NCBI GenBank assembly: GCA_030680835.1
Contig: JAUXUD010000059.1
Span: 1-33,607 of the forward strand
DNA length: 33,607 nucleotides
Origin: Bacteroidota bacterium
GTDB lineage: Bacteria; Bacteroidota; Bacteroidia; UKL13-3
Direction of reading: 5' to 3'
The notes below the pieces were generated by a model. That model ran no database searches. It was not told the DNA's origin and saw nothing but the letters and a program-made list of their open reading frames with translations. Shown piece after piece: positions 33,607 through 33,607 of this stretch (position 1 is the stretch's first letter; the number at the start of each line of letters is the position of its first letter). A program made the translations under genes and the position numbers.

Positions 33607-33607
33607 G

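Overview
The window is AT-rich DNA from a member of the Bacteroidota. Supporting signs are two secreted proteins ending in type IX secretion (T9SS) sorting domains, promoters of the TTG-N19-TAnnTTTG kind with no clear Shine-Dalgarno sequences, and families common in that phylum (VirE-type primase, DUF1016, GxxExxY, AAA/DUF4143). The genus cannot be told from the sequence.

Layout. (1) 1-1855: a GC-richer, strongly folding stretch, a promoter, and an orphan type I specificity subunit. The next gene starts like an AAA ATPase and is cut off after 17 codons by a tRNA-like repeat (copy A, about 1841-1978). (2) 1841-13107: accessory DNA between two diverged, same-orientation copies of that repeat (A and B). 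It holds a DDE transposase, an iteron-like non-coding block, a leftward mobile-element replication operon (unknown protein, excisionase-like HTH, RecA-like ATPase, VirE-type primase-helicase), an AbiE toxin-antitoxin pair with a clear operator, and a T9SS beta-propeller gene with a two-box regulatory site. No tyrosine recombinase is visible. (3) 13279-24403: a defence island. A type I restriction-modification operon runs hsdR, a GxxExxY gene lying exactly in the hsdR-hsdM junction between nested inverted repeats, hsdM, a DUF1016/YhcG nuclease gene carrying two in-frame palindromes, and hsdS. A SIR2-like gene follows 12 nt later. Converging on it is a GIY-YIG plus DUF2971 pair, and then a small ORF coupled to a Clp-fold serine protease. 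(4) 24506-33607: housekeeping and envelope genes. These are glnS, a four-gene exported-protein cluster, a CBS-domain protein, an AAA/DUF4143 ATPase with a near-identical long palindrome at each end, a T9SS PQQ-type propeller, and a SAM methyltransferase cut by the window edge.

How it fits together. The left part looks like a replication module of an integrative element that carries its own AbiE addiction or abortive-infection system. The middle is layered anti-phage defence: restriction, accessory nucleases, a possible NAD-linked effector, and two uncharacterised two-gene modules. glnS probably marks the return to stable chromosome. The strongest leads for something undescribed are the gene units bounded by palindromes or inverted repeats (AAA/DUF4143 at 30181-31458, GxxExxY at 15695-16164), the SIR2-like protein with Asn where the catalytic His is expected, the GIY-YIG/DUF2971 pair, and the phased repeat block beside the primase operon.
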